From JAGXLP01 sp964649445 (GTDB lineage: Bacteria > Bipolaricaulota > Bipolaricaulia > M55B111): 62,965 nt of DNA. The position numbers and the translations under genes were made by a program. Below, in pieces: positions 7,703 through 16,787 of the stretch (the first letter of the stretch is position 1; each line of letters begins with the position of its first letter). The notes beneath the pieces were generated by a model. It had not been told where the DNA came from and did no database searches. It saw only the letters and a list, made by a program, of their open reading frames with translations. The stretch covers positions 1 through 62,965 of the forward strand of contig CAZYPS010000004.1 of assembly GCA_964649445.1 (NCBI GenBank), written 5' to 3'.

Positions 7703-8998
7703 TTAACTCCTTCTCCCGAGTATTGCGGAGCCGCCGGCCTCCGTCAGACTATCGTAATGTCGCATAACCATGTGCGACTCGATCTGCATCAAGACATCGA
7801 GCCCGACACCTACAACAATCAGGACGGACGTGCCACCGAGCCAGAATGAGGATAATCCACTTATTGCAGTGAACACGTAGGGTAAAACGGCAATCGCTCC
7901 AAGAAATAGTGCTCCGACAAGAAGCAATCGATTCAGTATAGATTGGATGTATTCAACCGTCGACTCACCAGGTCGAACTCCTGGAATAAATCCTCCGGAC
8001 TCCTTGAGATTCTGCGCAACGTCATTGGGATCAAATATTATAGCGCTATAAAAATAGGTAAAGAAGACTATCAACAGTACGTAAGCGATCAAGTAAGGAA
8101 TGCTTCCTCGTTGAACCCAGCGAGTCATCCAGGACAAACCTGGTGCCCATTGCGCAACAGTCATGGGCAGCGAAAGTAAAACGGAGGCAAATATTATCGG
8201 TATTACTCCACCTTGATTTACCTTTATAGGTAGATGGCTGGTGTGGCCGCCGTAAACCTTTCTCCCTGCAGTCCTTTTCGCGTATTGTATCCTTACTTTT
8301 CTCCTGCCCTGCTGGACTATCACAACACCTGCTATCACTACGATAAACACACCTATAAGAATCAAACCCCAGATCGGGCTTACATTACCGAAATTAACCT
8401 CAACCCAGGTACTGTAAAGCTGGCTTGGGAACCGGGCCATTATTCCCGCCATAATTAAAACTGAGATTCCGTTACCAATACCGTTTTCCGTTATCCTTTC
8501 ACCAAGCCACATGAGGAAGACCGTGCCGGTCGTCATCGAAAGGACTGATGTGATGAAAAACAGCGTAACTGAACCTTCGACCATACCCTGTCTTACTAGG
8601 AAATAACTCCAGCCGTAGGACTGAATGAAAGCAATTACAAGAGTGCCATACCTAGTATACTTTGTAATTACTTTCTTTCCTTCCCGACCTTGCTGCTGCA
8701 ATTCCTTTAACTTGGGAATTACGGCCGTCAGAAGACTCATAATAATTGAAGCATTAATATATGGTGTTATTCCCAGCCCAAAGAGAGTTCCTCTTCCAAG
8801 GGCACCTCCGGTAAACATATTGAGGTACTGGAGAATATTCCCCCCACCCTGCTCAAACAGGTTTCTAAGAGCTTCAGTGGCAATACCCGGTATCGGAATG
8901 TGTGTTCCGGCTCGGAATATCGCAATTGCCCCCAAAGTAAATAATATTCTCTTCCTGAGTTCAGGTATTTTTGCTATACTGGCTAGCTGGTTAAGCAC
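7703..8998 (-). CDS. secY: Protein translocase subunit SecY
   Basis: The 431-residue channel-forming subunit of the Sec translocon with about ten hydrophobic helices. Family motifs include GITPYINASIIM near the first plug and pore-ring segments and FIPGVRPG in the cytoplasmic loop before helix 9. Downstream of rplO and upstream of adk, as usual. Confidence 0.97.
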   Translation of the reverse strand: MLNQLASIAKIPELRKRILFTLGAIAIFRAGTHIPIPGIATEALRNLFEQGGGNILQYLNMFTGGALGRGTLFGLGITPYINASIIMSLLTAVIPKLKELQQQGREGKKVITKYTRYGTLVIAFIQSYGWSYFLVRQGMVEGSVTLFFITSVLSMTTGTVFLMWLGERITENGIGNGISVLIMAGIMARFPSQLYSTWVEVNFGNVSPIWGLILIGVFIVVIAGVVIVQQGRRKVRIQYAKRTAGRKVYGGHTSHLPIKVNQGGVIPIIFASVLLSLPMTVAQWAPGLSWMTRWVQRGSIPYLIAYVLLIVFFTYFYSAIIFDPNDVAQNLKESGGFIPGVRPGESTVEYIQSILNRLLLVGALFLGAIAVLPYVFTAISGLSSFWLGGTSVLIVVGVGLDVLMQIESHMVMRHYDSLTEAGGSAILGRRS

Positions 8999-9004
8999 AA
9001 ATCA

Positions 9005-9463
9005 TCACTCTTTGTCACCCACCAATTCCCATTCTCCTCCGGCATCTTCGATCTTTTTCTTTGCCCCAGCGCTAAACTGGTGCGCCTTCACGGTCAATTT
9101 TTTTTCGAGCTCTCCATCACCGAGAACCTTTAACCCGTCTTTGATATCGCCAATGAGGCCCTCGTTCTTAAGACGTTCGGGGTCGATTACTTCGTCATCC
9201 TCATACCGATTAAGCTGGTAAACGTTTACCCATTCTAAATCCTTCTTGTTCGGATTGGAAAACCCAACTTTGGGGAACCTTCGCCATATTGGAGTCTGCC
9301 CCCCTTCGAAACCTACCTTGGGCTTACCTCCGCTCCTGGCGTTCTGGCCTTTGGTCCCACGTCCACATTCGTGCCCCCCCTTGCCGGAACCGTAGCCCCG
9401 ACCTCTGCGGGTCTCCTTCTGCTTACTACCTTCCGACGGTTTGAGATCTTCTAATTTTTTCAT
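9005..9463 (-). CDS. rplO: 50S ribosomal protein L15
   Basis: 152 residues. The glycine-rich N-terminal half (RRGRGYGSGKGGHECGRGTKGQ) that threads into 23S rRNA is followed by the globular C-terminal domain. Its start overlaps the rpsE stop by four bases, leaving no room for rpmD (L30), which usually lies here. Confidence 0.96.
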   Translation of the reverse strand: MKKLEDLKPSEGSKQKETRRGRGYGSGKGGHECGRGTKGQNARSGGKPKVGFEGGQTPIWRRFPKVGFSNPNKKDLEWVNVYQLNRYEDDEVIDPERLKNEGLIGDIKDGLKVLGDGELEKKLTVKAHQFSAGAKKKIEDAGGEWELVGDKE

Positions 9464-9972
9464 TCCTGGAAGGCCTCCTCGAGTTCTTCTACGTCTTTAC
9501 CTCTTTTCCTGGCAACACTTTCAGGTGTCTTCAACCTACTAAAACCCTCAATTACAGCTTTTGCCAGTGTCATTGGGTTGTTTGTTCCCAGCGACTTCGT
9601 CAGCATATTATCCAGTCCAGCCAGGCGACAGATAGTGCCAACGACGTCACCAGCGATTATTCCTGTTCCTCTATGAGCAGGCTTCAGTACGACTTTACCT
9701 GCTTTAAATTCCCCGGTTACTTCGTGAGGAATTGTTCCGTTCACTATCGGCACGTCTATTATATGCTTTTTAGCATCCCTTACGGCCTGGCCGATAGCTT
9801 GAGGAATCTCTCCAGTGTTGCCGGAACCTACACCAACCTTCCCTTCGTAATTTCCGGCAGCAACAAGGACCCTAAACCTGAGATTCCTTCCACCTTTTGT
9901 AACTTTACTTACCCTACTGATGTCAATTACATTGTCATCAAACTCGTCTTCTCGTCTATTATCCCTTGCCAT
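9460..9972 (-). CDS. rpsE: 30S ribosomal protein S5
   Basis: 170 residues: the double-stranded-RNA-binding N-terminal domain (VSKVTKGGRNLRFRVLV) followed by the C-terminal domain with GTGIIAGDVV. S5 helps maintain decoding accuracy. The gene begins two bases after rplR. Confidence 0.97.
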   Translation of the reverse strand: MARDNRREDEFDDNVIDISRVSKVTKGGRNLRFRVLVAAGNYEGKVGVGSGNTGEIPQAIGQAVRDAKKHIIDVPIVNGTIPHEVTGEFKAGKVVLKPAHRGTGIIAGDVVGTICRLAGLDNMLTKSLGTNNPMTLAKAVIEGFSRLKTPESVARKRGKDVEELEEAFQE

Positions 9973-9974
9973 AA

Positions 9975-10337
9975 CTAAAACTCAAGTCCCTCCTCTCTCA
10001 TCTCGTCGGCCAGTGCCTTCACCTGACCGTGATAAGGGTATCCTCCCCTATCAAAAACTATTGTTTCGTAACCCTTCTCAAGTAATTCCGAAGCCATCAC
10101 AGAGCCCACTTTCTTTGCAGTTTCGATCGTCGCATTTTTAACCTCTTCCTCAATTTCCGGACTTAAAGACGAGGCGGCAGCAATGGTTTCACTGTGGATA
10201 TCATCTATTGCCTGAGCGTAAATATGTCTATTTGACTTCTTTACAAAAACCCTGGGCTTGTTAGTGGTTCCTCTAATGTTACTCCTGATTCGCTTATGCC
10301 TTATCTTTCTCCTTTTCTCTCTATCAACTTTTGGCAC
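9975..10337 (-). CDS. rplR: 50S ribosomal protein L18
   Basis: 120 residues, basic N-terminus (RRKIRHKRIRSNIRGT) and the DRGGYPYHGQVKALAD C-terminal motif. L18 anchors 5S rRNA together with L5. It is separated from rplF by 56 bases, one of the longer gaps in the cluster. Confidence 0.97.
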   Translation of the reverse strand: MPKVDREKRRKIRHKRIRSNIRGTTNKPRVFVKKSNRHIYAQAIDDIHSETIAAASSLSPEIEEEVKNATIETAKKVGSVMASELLEKGYETIVFDRGGYPYHGQVKALADEMREEGLEF

Positions 10338-10393
10338 TGAGGTATCCTCCTAAATTCTTATTTGACTATTAGTTTATACAAGAAATTTTCGAG

Positions 10394-10957
10394 TTACCCG
10401 ATTTCCGCCTCTTCTCCACCTGAGAGCTTACCTTCTTTCCGAATAATTTCTTCACCTTTGTACTTAATACCTTTGCCCTTGTAAGGTTCAGGCGGGCGAA
10501 GGCTCTTAATATCAGCAGCTACCTGGCCCACTACCTGCCTTTCCGGTCCCTTTATTGTGACCTGGTCGTTTTCTTCTACCTCAGCTTCTATGTCTTCAGG
10601 CAATGGGTATTCGATCGGATGAGAATATCCCAGTTCAAAGATCAGCTTATCTCCTTGTTTCCTCACCCTGTAGCCGAGACCTTCCAAAACTAGCGTTTTT
10701 TCAAACGGGTTCGCCAATCCTTCAACCATGTTTGCAATCAAACTACGATAGAGTCCGTGCTTTTCTTTGTATTCCTTTTTATCAGCTTTTCGACTCATCA
10801 CCAGTTCGTCATCTTTTATCTCCGCAGTAACAAAATCAGGATCGAATTCCTGTGTTAACTCAAGCCCGCTCTCACCTTTTGCAGTAACCGCCCCGGCTTC
10901 GACTGTCAGCTCGACGCCTTCTGGTATATTTACCGGTGTCTTCCCAATTTTTGACAT
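10394..10957 (-). CDS. rplF: 50S ribosomal protein L6
   Basis: 187 residues with two similar alpha/beta domains, starting MSKIGKTPVNIP and containing the RNA-binding PEPYKGKGIKYKGE near the C-terminus. The slightly long tail (GKLSGGEEAEIG) is acidic. Confidence 0.97.
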   Translation of the reverse strand: MSKIGKTPVNIPEGVELTVEAGAVTAKGESGLELTQEFDPDFVTAEIKDDELVMSRKADKKEYKEKHGLYRSLIANMVEGLANPFEKTLVLEGLGYRVRKQGDKLIFELGYSHPIEYPLPEDIEAEVEENDQVTIKGPERQVVGQVAADIKSLRPPEPYKGKGIKYKGEEIIRKEGKLSGGEEAEIG

Positions 10958-10967
10958 TTAAATCACC

Positions 10968-11366
10968 TCACCAGACCTTGAACAGCAATTCCCCGCCAAC
11001 TTGGTCCTCTCTGGCGTCCCTGTCCGACATTATACCCCGGGACGTACTAAGAACTGCGGTTCCCAGCCCGTCCAGGACCTGAGGAATTTCTTCCTTGGAG
11101 ACGTAAACTCGCCTCGAAGGTTTACTGACTTTCTCCATACCATCTATTACCGGTTCACCTTCATTATAGTTTAAACCTAACTTGAGCTCTTTTTTGTTAC
11201 CCGGTAATTCTTCTACTTCATATTCCGCAATGTATCCCTCTTCAACCAGTACCTCTGCAACTGATTCCTTAAGATTTGAGCTGGGCAAGGTAACATTATC
11301 GTGCCCCATCCGACTGGCATTCTTAATTCTGGCAATCATATCACTTATTGGATCCTGCGTTGTCAT
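10968..11366 (-). CDS. rpsH: 30S ribosomal protein S8
   Basis: Family N-terminus TTQDPISDMIARIKNA and C-terminal STSRGIMSDRDAREDQVGGE, both 16S-binding. An upstream ATG at 11411 is in frame, but it would overlap rpsN. The ATG at 11366 has a strong GGGAGGAG ribosome-binding site and gives 132 residues, the normal length. Confidence 0.96.
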   Translation of the reverse strand: MTTQDPISDMIARIKNASRMGHDNVTLPSSNLKESVAEVLVEEGYIAEYEVEELPGNKKELKLGLNYNEGEPVIDGMEKVSKPSRRVYVSKEEIPQVLDGLGTAVLSTSRGIMSDRDAREDQVGGELLFKVW

Positions 11367-11388
11367 TTTGGCTCCTCCCGGTATTGCT

Positions 11389-11574
11389 TTACCAGCTAGC
11401 TTTTTTAACACCCGGCAACTCTCCCTTGTGGGCTAACTCTCGAAAGCATACTCTACATACACCGAAATCCCTTATGTAGCCCCTGGAACGTCCACAAATA
11501 TTACACCTGTTATAATCCCTGACATCGTATTTTTTATCTTTTTTCGCTTTTTCAATCAACGCTTTTCGAGCCAT
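11389..11574 (-). CDS. rpsN: 30S ribosomal protein S14, zinc-binding short form
   Basis: 61 residues with the CxxC...CxxC zinc site (CNICG and CRVCF), the ancestral short form of S14. It lies between rplE and rpsH as in Gram-positive and deep-branching bacteria. Confidence 0.98.
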   Translation of the reverse strand: MARKALIEKAKKDKKYDVRDYNRCNICGRSRGYIRDFGVCRVCFRELAHKGELPGVKKASW

Positions 11575-11586
11575 AACAACCTCCAG

Positions 11587-12117
11587 TTATTCTCTGAATG
11601 GGGAACCAAGTTCTTTAAGGAGATAATATCCTTCTCTATCGGTTTCAGCACTAGTAACAATAGTTATATCCATCCCCTGCACCTGCCTGACGTCGTCAAA
11701 CGTAACCTCAGGAAAGACCAACTGTTCGTCCATTCCCAAACTGTAGTTTCCACGCCCGTCAAAAGAATCCGGGGAAAGGCCACGAAAATCTCTTATGCTG
11801 GGCAAAGCTACATTATAAAGCTTGTTCAAAAACTCGTACGCTCTCTCGCCCCTCAAAGTTACCTTACACCCCACGGGAACACCTTTCCTGATATCGAAAT
11901 CCGATATCGATTTTCGGGCTCGAGTAATAACGGGTTTTTGACCGGTTATGTTTTTCAAGTTTTCCATAGCGCCGTCGATTATACCCGGGTCCTCGCGCTC
12001 CGAGATTCCCATATTTACCACGACTTTTTCAAGTTCCGGAACTTGCATAGGATTATCGTAACCAAGTTCGTTCACCAATTTGTCCCTTACTTCCTGTTCA
12101 TATTTCTCGTTGAGCAT
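11587..12117 (-). CDS. rplE: 50S ribosomal protein L5
   Basis: 176 residues: VVNMGISERE, ITGQKPVITRARKSI and KVTLRGERAYEFL are family motifs. L5 binds 5S rRNA and contacts P-site tRNA. The order rplN-rplX-rplE-rpsN is standard. Confidence 0.97.
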   Translation of the reverse strand: MLNEKYEQEVRDKLVNELGYDNPMQVPELEKVVVNMGISEREDPGIIDGAMENLKNITGQKPVITRARKSISDFDIRKGVPVGCKVTLRGERAYEFLNKLYNVALPSIRDFRGLSPDSFDGRGNYSLGMDEQLVFPEVTFDDVRQVQGMDITIVTSAETDREGYYLLKELGSPFRE

Positions 12118-12119
12118 TC

Positions 12120-12431
12120 CTAATCCAGAACCCCCTCACACTTCTTGCATACCCGCACTTTTTCACCTGCAACCTCGTCGAACCCAACTCGAGTTGGCTC
12201 GTCACAGGACGGACACACGGGCATTACGTTTGAAATATCTATCGGTTCCTCTCGTTCAATTATCCCCGGTTCCTTCTGTTGCTGAGTCCTTCCTTGATGT
12301 TTCAACCGAAAGTTTACGTTTTCTACAACTACTCGATTGTTCTTGGGGTCAACACTCAATACCTCTCCCACTTTTCCTTTATCATTACCGGCAATTACTT
12401 TTACCCTGTCACCTTTCTGAACTTTCCTCAT
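12120..12431 (-). CDS. rplX: 50S ribosomal protein L24
   Basis: 103 residues with an N-terminal KOW domain (KGDRVKVIAGNDKGKVGEV) that helps start 50S assembly. The C-terminal part keeps a CxxC...CxxC ribbon (CPSCD and CKKCE) that many lineages have lost. Confidence 0.97.
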   Translation of the reverse strand: MRKVQKGDRVKVIAGNDKGKVGEVLSVDPKNNRVVVENVNFRLKHQGRTQQQKEPGIIEREEPIDISNVMPVCPSCDEPTRVGFDEVAGEKVRVCKKCEGVLD

Positions 12432-12440
12432 GATTACCTC

Positions 12441-12809
12441 CTATAGAACCTCGGGCGCCAAGGATATTATTCGAAGCATGTTCCCTTCCCTTAGTTCCCT
12501 CGTTACCGGTCCAAAAATCCTCGTGCCAACAGGTTCCATCCTGTCATCAACCAGGACTGCAGCGTTATCGTCAAACCTGATGTAGGAACCATCATCTCTA
12601 CGGTAATTTCCCGCAGTTCTTACAATAACCGCACGGACGATTTCTCCCTTGTCAAGATCGCTATCAGGTATCCGTTTCTTGACGGAAGCGGTAATCAAAT
12701 CACCTATTTTCCCCTGGTTTTTATTGGATTGGCCAAGAACGTTGATACACCTCAAACTTTTTGCACCTGAGTTATCAGCCACTTTTAATTCCGTTTCTTG
12801 GTGAATCAC
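12441..12809 (-). CDS. rplN: 50S ribosomal protein L14
   Basis: 122 residues, starting MIHQETELKVADNSGAKSL, with the conserved GTRIFGPVTRELR near the C-terminus. L14 contributes to the subunit interface. It overlaps rpsQ by four bases. Confidence 0.98.
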   Translation of the reverse strand: MIHQETELKVADNSGAKSLRCINVLGQSNKNQGKIGDLITASVKKRIPDSDLDKGEIVRAVIVRTAGNYRRDDGSYIRFDDNAAVLVDDRMEPVGTRIFGPVTRELREGNMLRIISLAPEVL

Positions 12810-13057
12810 GTTTCCCCTCCCGGCCTTTCCAGAACTTCCTTTAATTTCCAGCGTTTCTTCTTACTTATGGGTCTAGTTTCTGAAATCAGCACCCGGTCCC
12901 CTTCCTGAGCTTCCTCTTCTTCGTCGTGTGCGTAGAACTTCGACCGCTGTTTGAGGTACTTCTTATACCGCGGGTGTTGTTTCTGAGAGTCCACGGCTAC
13001 CGTAATTGTCTTGTCCATCGCGGTACTGACTACCCTTCCCCTCTTTGTCTTTTTCAT
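12806..13057 (-). CDS. rpsQ: 30S ribosomal protein S17
   Basis: 83-residue OB-fold protein with RGRVVSTAMDKTITVAVD and the GDRVLISETRPISKKKRW motif. Four-base overlaps on both sides (rpmC and rplN) suggest tight translational coupling. Confidence 0.97.
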   Translation of the reverse strand: MKKTKRGRVVSTAMDKTITVAVDSQKQHPRYKKYLKQRSKFYAHDEEEEAQEGDRVLISETRPISKKKRWKLKEVLERPGGET

Positions 13058-13254
13058 TTCACTTCTCCCCCCTCACTTTCCCTTTGAATTGTCTTCGCTC
13101 GGGCGATATCCTTCTTTGTTTTCTTTATTTCAGCAGTATTGTCCAGTTCTCCAGTTGCTTTTTGAAACCTCAAATTAAATAGCTTTTCCTTCAACTCAGC
13201 GACCTTTTCTTCGAGCTCTTCGGAGGTCATCTCCCTTAGTTCCCCGGGCCTCAT
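13054..13254 (-). CDS. rpmC: 50S ribosomal protein L29
   Basis: 66 residues forming the usual helical hairpin: ELREMTSEELEEKVAELKEK, then LFNLRFQKATGELDNTAEIK, then the last helix RARTIQRE-like. It sits at the exit-tunnel site used by SRP and trigger factor. It overlaps rplP by four bases. Confidence 0.97.
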   Translation of the reverse strand: MRPGELREMTSEELEEKVAELKEKLFNLRFQKATGELDNTAEIKKTKKDIARAKTIQRESEGGEVK

Positions 13255-13679
13255 TTTTCTCCTCCTAACTTTAACCTTTCCTTCAATCTCGTCTTAAGCG
13301 GCAATTTATAGGAAACCAACTGGTGTAATCGTTTGGCCTTTTCCATGTCTACGCCTGAAAACTCGAAGATTAGCCTTCCTGGCCTGATGACTGCTACCCA
13401 TTCAGCCGGTTCACCTTTTCCCTTACCCATACGGGTTTCCGCAGGAGTCTTAGTTATTGGTTTGTCGGGGAAAACCCTTACCCAGATCTTGGAGTCCCGC
13501 TGGGTCTCATGAGCAAGAGTCATTCTTGCCGTTTCTATCTGCTTGCTGGTCAACCAGCCAGGGTCCAATGCCTGAATCCCGTATTCCCCGAAAGAGACCT
13601 TGTTGCCCCTGCTGGCCTTTCCTTTTGTTCGGCCACGTTGATGTTTTCGATGTTTCGTATCAGCTGGATATAATGCCAT
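13251..13679 (-). CDS. rplP: 50S ribosomal protein L16
   Basis: 142 residues with KHRKHQRGRTKGKASRGN and the VFPDKPITKTPAETRMGKGKG loop that reaches the peptidyl-transferase centre. Standard position between rpsC and rpmC. Confidence 0.98.
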   Translation of the reverse strand: MALYPADTKHRKHQRGRTKGKASRGNKVSFGEYGIQALDPGWLTSKQIETARMTLAHETQRDSKIWVRVFPDKPITKTPAETRMGKGKGEPAEWVAVIRPGRLIFEFSGVDMEKAKRLHQLVSYKLPLKTRLKERLKLGGEK

Positions 13680-13695
13680 TTGTTACCATCCTCAA

Positions 13696-14352
13696 TTAAA
13701 GACTAAGTCCTTCGGGTACACCTTCGGGCAATAATTCCTCTCGGAACACCCATGCCTTGACTCCAATCGGTCCGTATTTCGTTCTTGCTTCGATAAATCC
13801 GTAATCAATATCAGCTCTTATAGTCTGTAGAGGTATCCTCCCTTCATCCTGAGAAACTGACCTGGCAAGGTTAGCCCCACCAATTCTCCCGGAGCACTTG
13901 ACCTTTACCCCCTTAGCTCCCTTATCCATCGACCGAGATATTACTTCTTTCATTGCCCGACTTGGCGGTATTCTGTTCTCGATTTGAAATGCTACTTCCT
14001 GAGCGATTAGCTGCGCCTGAAGGTGAGGATCATTAGCTTCTTTAACGGATATATTCACGTTCCTGCCAGTTTTGTCACTTAATTCCTCTTGGAACTTATT
14101 TATCTCGTTTCCGCCTTTACCAATTATGATCCCCGGACGTGCCGAGACAATTATCATTGATATGCGATCGTCCCTTGGTCTCTCTATACTGACTTCGGCT
14201 ATTCCCGCACCTCGATAACGTTCCTCAATCAACTCACGAATTTCGTGATCTTCGGCAACGTATTCGGGGGCTTTTTCGTCGCTATACCAATTGGATTGCC
14301 ATTTCTTATTGACGCCAATGCGAAAACCGACCGGGTTTACTTTCTGTCCCAT
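13696..14352 (-). CDS. rpsC: 30S ribosomal protein S3
   Basis: 218 residues. An N-terminal KH domain carries the GXXG signature (PGIIIGKGGNEI) and the C-terminal domain contains SGRIGGANLARS. S3 lines the mRNA entry tunnel. The last base of rplV overlaps its start. Confidence 0.98.
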   Translation of the reverse strand: MGQKVNPVGFRIGVNKKWQSNWYSDEKAPEYVAEDHEIRELIEERYRGAGIAEVSIERPRDDRISMIIVSARPGIIIGKGGNEINKFQEELSDKTGRNVNISVKEANDPHLQAQLIAQEVAFQIENRIPPSRAMKEVISRSMDKGAKGVKVKCSGRIGGANLARSVSQDEGRIPLQTIRADIDYGFIEARTKYGPIGVKAWVFREELLPEGVPEGLSL

Positions 14353-14690
14353 TATTCTTCCTCCACTAGTATAACTGTAATATGGCTTTGTCTACGTTGC
14401 ATTAAATCGGCTCTACCTTGAGCCCTTGGCTTCATCCGTTTCATAGTCTGCCCTTCATCAACCGCGGCTTCCTTAACCTTCAGATTATCCACTGCCATAT
14501 CATGGTTGTGTTGAGCATTTGCAATAGCTGATTCTAAGGTATCTTTAAGAAACCGGGCGGCTTTCTTCTTGGAAAACTTCACCGTTTTCAAAGCTTCATC
14601 AACCGATTCGCCCCGTACGGCGTCAGCAACTGGCCGTGCTTTCTTCGGGGATATTCTAACGTTTTTTGTTATGGCTTTAGCTTCTTTCAT
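14352..14690 (-). CDS. rplV: 50S ribosomal protein L22
   Basis: 112 residues with the family ISPKKARPVADAVRG motif and the beta-hairpin (VDEGQTMKRMKPRAQGRAD) that lines the exit tunnel. One base separates it from rpsS. Confidence 0.98.
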   Translation of the reverse strand: MKEAKAITKNVRISPKKARPVADAVRGESVDEALKTVKFSKKKAARFLKDTLESAIANAQHNHDMAVDNLKVKEAAVDEGQTMKRMKPRAQGRADLMQRRQSHITVILVEEE

Positions 14691-14691
14691 A

Positions 14692-14979
14692 CTAACCTAC
14701 CGGAGTAATTGGCTCTTTCTTCTTGATGCCACCATGTTCTCTGAACGTCCTGGTCCGGGCAAACTCACCCAACTTGTGGCCAACCATATTCTCCGAAATC
14801 TCTACCGGAACATGGTCCTTCCCGTTGTGTACCTTTATCGTCAAACCAACCATTTTTGGCAATATCGTAGAATCCCTCGACCAGGTCTTTATTTCTTCTA
14901 TCTCGCCGTTCTTTGCTTTATCAACCTTCTCGTCCAAACTATCTTTTACGTATGGCCCTTTCTTAACTGACCTTGGCAT
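14692..14979 (-). CDS. rpsS: 30S ribosomal protein S19
   Basis: 95 residues with MPRSVKKGPYVKDSL, IEVHNGK-type core and EFARTRTFREHG. It binds 16S rRNA in the head next to S13. Confidence 0.98.
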   Translation of the reverse strand: MPRSVKKGPYVKDSLDEKVDKAKNGEIEEIKTWSRDSTILPKMVGLTIKVHNGKDHVPVEISENMVGHKLGEFARTRTFREHGGIKKKEPITPVG

Positions 14980-14985
14980 GAATGA

Positions 14986-15822
14986 CTACCCCCTCTTCTT
15001 CTTCGTCCTTCGTCTAATTATCTTTTCGTCGCTTCCCTTTGACTTTCTAGTCTTGCCACCTTTTGCAGGTACACCTGTAGGTGAGACCGGAGGCCTGCCT
15101 ACGTAAGCTCTACCTTCTCCTCCTCCATGAGGATGATCGACGGCATTTTTGGCAACGCCCCTAACTTTTGGCTTTCTCCCCAGGTGTCTCTTACGACCTG
15201 CTTTTCCACTCTTGACATTTTTATGGCTTGGATTACTTACCTGACCAACGGTGGCTTTACACTCGGGATCAAATGACCTGATTTCACCGGAGGGCAACTT
15301 CACATCGATGTCCTCGGGATCTTTAGCAACTATCCTTGCATCCACTCCTGCCGAGCGAGCTATCCTACCTCCACTACCCGGAGAAAATTCCAGATTGTGG
15401 ATAGGCTTACCGGCCGGAATTTTCTTAAGAGGTAAAGCATTTCCAGGCCTAACCTCGGCTTCTTCTCCTGCCTCTACTACATCCCCCACTTTAAGTTTCA
15501 ACGGGGAGATTATGTAGCGCCTTTCTCCGTCCGAATAAAGTAATAGTGTAATCCAAGCAGACCTGTTCGGGTCGTACTCGGTACTCATTACTCTGCCTTT
15601 TATCCCTTCTTTGTCCCGCTGGAAATCTATCTTCCTGTACTTTCTCTTATGTCCTCCGCCGCGACCACGAACCGTTTCCTTTCCCTGATTATTCCTACCA
15701 CCAGTTTTCTTCAGCGGTTCCAATAAGGATTCCTCGGGCTCGTCTGTCGTCAACTCTTCAAAATTCGTCAATTCAGCATGTCGTCTCGAGGGCGTTACGG
15801 GTTTAAACCTTTTTATTCCCAT
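14986..15822 (-). CDS. rplB: 50S ribosomal protein L2
   Basis: 278 residues, with an OB domain and an SH3-like domain. The C-terminal GVAKNAVDHPHGGGEGRA segment contains the histidine implicated in peptidyl-transferase function. Between rplW and rpsS. Confidence 0.98.
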   Translation of the reverse strand: MGIKRFKPVTPSRRHAELTNFEELTTDEPEESLLEPLKKTGGRNNQGKETVRGRGGGHKRKYRKIDFQRDKEGIKGRVMSTEYDPNRSAWITLLLYSDGERRYIISPLKLKVGDVVEAGEEAEVRPGNALPLKKIPAGKPIHNLEFSPGSGGRIARSAGVDARIVAKDPEDIDVKLPSGEIRSFDPECKATVGQVSNPSHKNVKSGKAGRKRHLGRKPKVRGVAKNAVDHPHGGGEGRAYVGRPPVSPTGVPAKGGKTRKSKGSDEKIIRRRTKKKRG

Positions 15823-15836
15823 GTTTTCACCTTAAC

Positions 15837-16130
15837 CTATCCGAATATGTCAATCCTGTCCCCTTCGGCCAGCCTTACATAGGCCTTTTTCCAGCCACTC
15901 GTCTTACCTTTTTCCTGGTTAAGCTGCTCTCTTTTTGGCTTTCCTCGGAGGTTCATTGTATTTACGTCGTTAACTTCCACATCAAACAATTCCTCAACTG
16001 CCTCGCGTATCATTATTTTATTCGCGTCTGGATGAACTCTGAAGACGTACTTATTACTTTCCTCCTGGAGTCGCCACGAGTTCTCTGTCACTACCGGTTC
16101 TACAACGACATCCTCCGTGCTTAATTCCAT
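15837..16130 (-). CDS. rplW: 50S ribosomal protein L23
   Basis: 97 residues. The ANKIMIREAVEELFDVEVNDVNTM core matches L23, which forms the docking site for trigger factor and SRP at the exit tunnel. It abuts rplD with no gap. Confidence 0.97.
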   Translation of the reverse strand: MELSTEDVVVEPVVTENSWRLQEESNKYVFRVHPDANKIMIREAVEELFDVEVNDVNTMNLRGKPKREQLNQEKGKTSGWKKAYVRLAEGDRIDIFG

Positions 16131-16787
16131 TTATACCTCCTGCGTCTCCAGTTCTTTATCTAATAAGACTTCGCTTAACTCCTCGGCGGTCTTCCTCGTT
16201 AACAAAATTCCCTCATGATTTAAAATTTCGTATGCATTAATCTGGGAAGTTGAGATGCATTTAGCAGTTGGAATATTGCTAAAGGACTTTTGAACTTTCC
16301 AACTATCTTCTTCCTGAGGCAAAATTATAAGAGTATCCTTGGGCAAATCAAGAGCTTCCAACAACGAGAGAGCTTTCTTGGTTTTCGGCTTTTCGAACTT
16401 TAGCTCCTCAACTACCACCAAATTGTTCTCGGAGTATCTCGTTGAAAGGGCACTTCGGATAGCCTTGTGTCTCATTTTCTTGGGGAGATCCATTCCGTAG
16501 TCTTTTGGTTTGGGACCAAATATTACCCCTCCACCACTCCACAAAGGAGAGGCTCTGGAACCGTGTCTGGCTCTACCCGTACCTTTTTGACGCCACGGCT
16601 TTCTATTAGAACCTTTGACTTCTGACCTATCCTTTGTGCTTGCAGTTCCAGCTCTACCGTTCTCTCTGTAAGCTTTTACCGCTCGATAAAGTAGGTCGTT
16701 GTGAAATTCGATCCCCAGTAAGTCTTCCGATACCTCTAACTCTTTGCTCAGGTTGCCTTCTTCGTCTTTGACGTCTAGCTTAATCAT
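16131..16787 (-). CDS. rplD: 50S ribosomal protein L4
   Basis: 218 residues. The exit-tunnel loop is recognisable from GSNRKPWRQKGTGRARHGSR and the following SPLWSGGGVIFGPKP. In several bacteria L4 represses the S10 operon; no leader for that is evident. It overlaps rplC by eight bases. Confidence 0.97.
   Translation of the reverse strand: MIKLDVKDEEGNLSKELEVSEDLLGIEFHNDLLYRAVKAYRENGRAGTASTKDRSEVKGSNRKPWRQKGTGRARHGSRASPLWSGGGVIFGPKPKDYGMDLPKKMRHKAIRSALSTRYSENNLVVVEELKFEKPKTKKALSLLEALDLPKDTLIILPQEEDSWKVQKSFSNIPTAKCISTSQINAYEILNHEGILLTRKTAEELSEVLLDKELETQEV

Noticed and set aside
11367..11411. N-terminal extension of rpsH from an upstream ATG
   Set aside because: It overlaps rpsN and lacks homology; the ATG at 11366 has a strong SD.
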